Of a stretch of DNA of 7,281 nt, positions 5,694 through 7,281 are shown one piece after another; the stretch's first letter is position 1; each line of letters opens with the position of its first letter. A program made the translations under genes and the position numbers. The notes beneath the pieces were generated by a model. It was not told where the DNA came from and did not search any database. It worked only from the letters and a program-made list of their open reading frames with translations. This DNA is from JBOGJG01 sp050747825 (GTDB lineage: Bacteria; Acidobacteriota; UBA6911; RPQK01; JBOGJG01): NCBI GenBank assembly GCA_050747825.1, contig JBOGJG010000018.1, forward strand, positions 1 to 7,281, written 5' to 3'.

Positions 5694-7226
5694 TCACTCC
5701 TGCTCCGGGGCCGGGAATTTGCGAATGGGTGAGTAGCGCGGGTAAGTCTCAAAAATATCTCCGTTCTCGCCCATACGGGGGTCTTCGGTTTCGGTCAGAT
5801 ACTGCTCCAGCGCCTGCGCCAACTGGCTCTTGATTTCAGCGTGCTGGGCTGAGCCGGCCAGATTGTTCAGACAGCCTGGGTCCTGGCGGATGTCGTACAG
5901 TTCCTCGGCCGGACGCTTGTCCACGGCCAGGTGGAAATAGAGGCCGAATTGCGGATCGTCTCGATTGTCAATGAGAAAGCTCAGGGAGGGCGCGGCATCA
6001 ATGTCGTGATAGCCGCCGTGCATCGGTCCCAACTCACCGTTTTCCTCGTATTTCTGCGGCATCCCGGCCGGCCAAAGCTCGGGCTTGAAATTTCTTATGT
6101 ACAGATATTCACGGGTGCGCAGCGCCCGTCCCGGGTAGCCCAGGTTATCGAAACGCGAGGACGAATGCCGTTCCCGGGCGCTGAAGACCATCCGGTCTGG
6201 CGTCTCATTTCCTTCGGAAGCCAGAAGTTCCAACAGACTGCTGCCCACCATGGGATGAGTGCCCGGGTGCTGAACGCCCGCCGCCTCCAGAAAAGTGGGC
6301 GCCAGGTCCACCAGGCTGACCGGCGCCTGGACGACGCGTCCGGCGGAAAGCCTGGCAGGCCAACGGATGGCCAGCGGCACATGGATGCCATACTCATAGA
6401 GATTGGCTTTGGCCCGAGGGAAGGACATTCCATTGTCGCCTGTAACGACGACAATGGTGTTGTCCAATTCTCCTGTTTCCTCAAGGATCTCCAGAATCCG
6501 GCCCAGGTGTTGGTCGAACCACTCGATTTCGACGGCGTAATCCAGAATGTCGCTGCGGACTTCCGGTGCATCCGGCAGAAAGGGCGGCACGGTGACCTCT
6601 TCCAGTTTCTTGCCAGACTGCAAGCCGATTCCTTCTTCATAGCGGCGATGGGGTTCGTGGCTTCCATACCAAAAGCAGAAAGGCGTCCCCTCGGGTCTGG
6701 CCTCCAGGAAAGCCCGAAAGTTGGCCGCGTAGTCCTTGTCGCTCATTGCAGGAGGGCTGGTCGTTCTGATGTCGCTGAACTCCGGTCCTGCCGGATTGCG
6801 AGTCCGGCCGCCGGCTTCCCAGTTGCCGGGGCCCCATCCTTTTCCCGTATAACCGACAAAGTAGCCGGCCTGCTCGAGAAGATCGGGGTAGGTGACATAC
6901 CGGGCGGGAAAAGAGCTGGCATGGGTGCCGGCCTCCTCCAATTGCCAGGTGTGGCGGCCCGTCAGGAGCGCCGCCCGGGAGGGGCTGCATCCGGGTGAGG
7001 CCACAAAGGCGTTGCTAAAAAGAACGCCCTCCGCGGCCACGCGGTCGAAGGCCGGGGTCTGGACCGCTTTGAACCCGTAAGTCGAAGCATGCGGATAGGA
7101 CTGATCATCGGAAATAGCCAGCAGAATATTGGGCCGGTCCTGGGTCTGGCCCGAATCGACTCCGTCCGAAGGATCAGCCATGCAAGCGCTTAGAAGGAGC
7201 AGGCACAGAAGCTTAAGAAGTCGCAT
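5694..7226 (-). CDS. Lipoprotein type I sulfatase, heparan N-sulfatase-like branch
   Basis: This 510-residue formylglycine sulfatase has the modified Cys at residue 80 in GCSPSRAALLTGR. Candidate metal ligands are Asp40-Asp41 (ISDD) and Asp264-Asn265 (GDNG). Lys129 (YTGKGWGPG) and His193 (HEPHRRY) probably contact substrate. After GDNG comes FPRAKANLYEYGIHVP, where His282 occupies the place of the Lys in the other sulfatase of this window. GKGWGP together with FPRAK..LY is typical of SGSH-like sulfatases, so N- or O-desulfation of an amino sugar is possible, but this is inferred. Residues 1-15 form a clear lipoprotein signal with lipobox LSAC (Cys15), and Asp at +3 hints at a specific sorting rule. 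The tail GDIFETYPRYSPIRKFP is usual for the group, so the gene is complete. Only a weak ribosome-binding site (AGG) precedes the ATG. A 122-bp gap separates it from the peroxiredoxin, so shared transcription is uncertain. Confidence 0.95.
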   Translation of the reverse strand: MRLLKLLCLLLLSACMADPSDGVDSGQTQDRPNILLAISDDQSYPHASTYGFKAVQTPAFDRVAAEGVLFSNAFVASPGCSPSRAALLTGRHTWQLEEAGTHASSFPARYVTYPDLLEQAGYFVGYTGKGWGPGNWEAGGRTRNPAGPEFSDIRTTSPPAMSDKDYAANFRAFLEARPEGTPFCFWYGSHEPHRRYEEGIGLQSGKKLEEVTVPPFLPDAPEVRSDILDYAVEIEWFDQHLGRILEILEETGELDNTIVVVTGDNGMSFPRAKANLYEYGIHVPLAIRWPARLSAGRVVQAPVSLVDLAPTFLEAAGVQHPGTHPMVGSSLLELLASEGNETPDRMVFSARERHSSSRFDNLGYPGRALRTREYLYIRNFKPELWPAGMPQKYEENGELGPMHGGYHDIDAAPSLSFLIDNRDDPQFGLYFHLAVDKRPAEELYDIRQDPGCLNNLAGSAQHAEIKSQLAQALEQYLTETEDPRMGENGDIFETYPRYSPIRKFPAPEQE

Positions 7227-7281
7227 TGCCTGGTTTTACCTGATGAGAGCCGAAAACTCAAGCTTCCGGTAATAGCTTAGA

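Noticed and set aside
5931..6998. A 355-codon open frame on the plus strand, antisense to the second sulfatase
   Set aside because: It lies wholly inside a gene with clear catalytic motifs, its translation shows no recognisable domain, and long antisense frames are common in GC-rich genes.
7233..7261. A TTGAGT / TAAAAC pair with 17-bp spacing upstream of the second sulfatase
   Set aside because: It would put the start site at or next to the ATG, and the matches are only 4 of 6 each, too weak to list as a promoter.

Overview
The window looks like chromosomal DNA from a GC-rich, heterotrophic, Gram-negative-type bacterium. The evidence is a set of exported enzymes: two sulfatases with lipoprotein-type signals, a Tat-exported amidohydrolase, a periplasmic di-haem peroxidase-like protein and a secreted esterase remnant. 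This mix is common in Planctomycetota, Verrucomicrobiota, Acidobacteriota and related environmental lineages. No rRNA or marker gene is present, so the phylum is an inference from gene content.

Layout, left to right. Positions 1-193 are non-coding and hold GC-rich hairpins and a degenerate 17-bp tandem repeat, downstream of the first sulfatase. A sulfatase (194-1681, minus) is divergent from a Tat-exported amidohydrolase_2-type metal hydrolase (1747-2931, plus). The 65 bp between them carry a REP-like imperfect hairpin. The amidohydrolase converges on and overlaps by 8 bp a di-haem cytochrome c peroxidase-like gene (2924-4507, minus). Upstream of that gene, on the same strand, lie a truncated secreted esterase (4535-4912), a 1-Cys-type peroxiredoxin (4912-5571) with a candidate sigma70-like promoter, and a second lipoprotein sulfatase (5694-7226).

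How they fit together. The minus-strand run peroxiredoxin / esterase remnant / di-haem protein is tightly packed: a 1-nt TAGTG overlap, then a 27-nt gap. It reads as one transcript pairing a cytoplasmic thiol peroxidase with a periplasmic haem enzyme, probably for peroxide handling. The esterase between them has lost its catalytic C-terminal part, and the next gene begins 27 nt later, which suggests an internal deletion. The two sulfatases are recognisable paralogues (shared DNG..FPRAK..LY motif) and probably desulfate environmental sulfated glycans. No sulfatase-maturation enzyme is in the window, so it must be encoded elsewhere. The amidohydrolase substrate is unknown.

I see no defence system, CRISPR array, mobile-element gene, tRNA or clearly novel multi-gene system. 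The points most worth a second look are the non-coding repeats, the truncated esterase and the peroxidase pairing.
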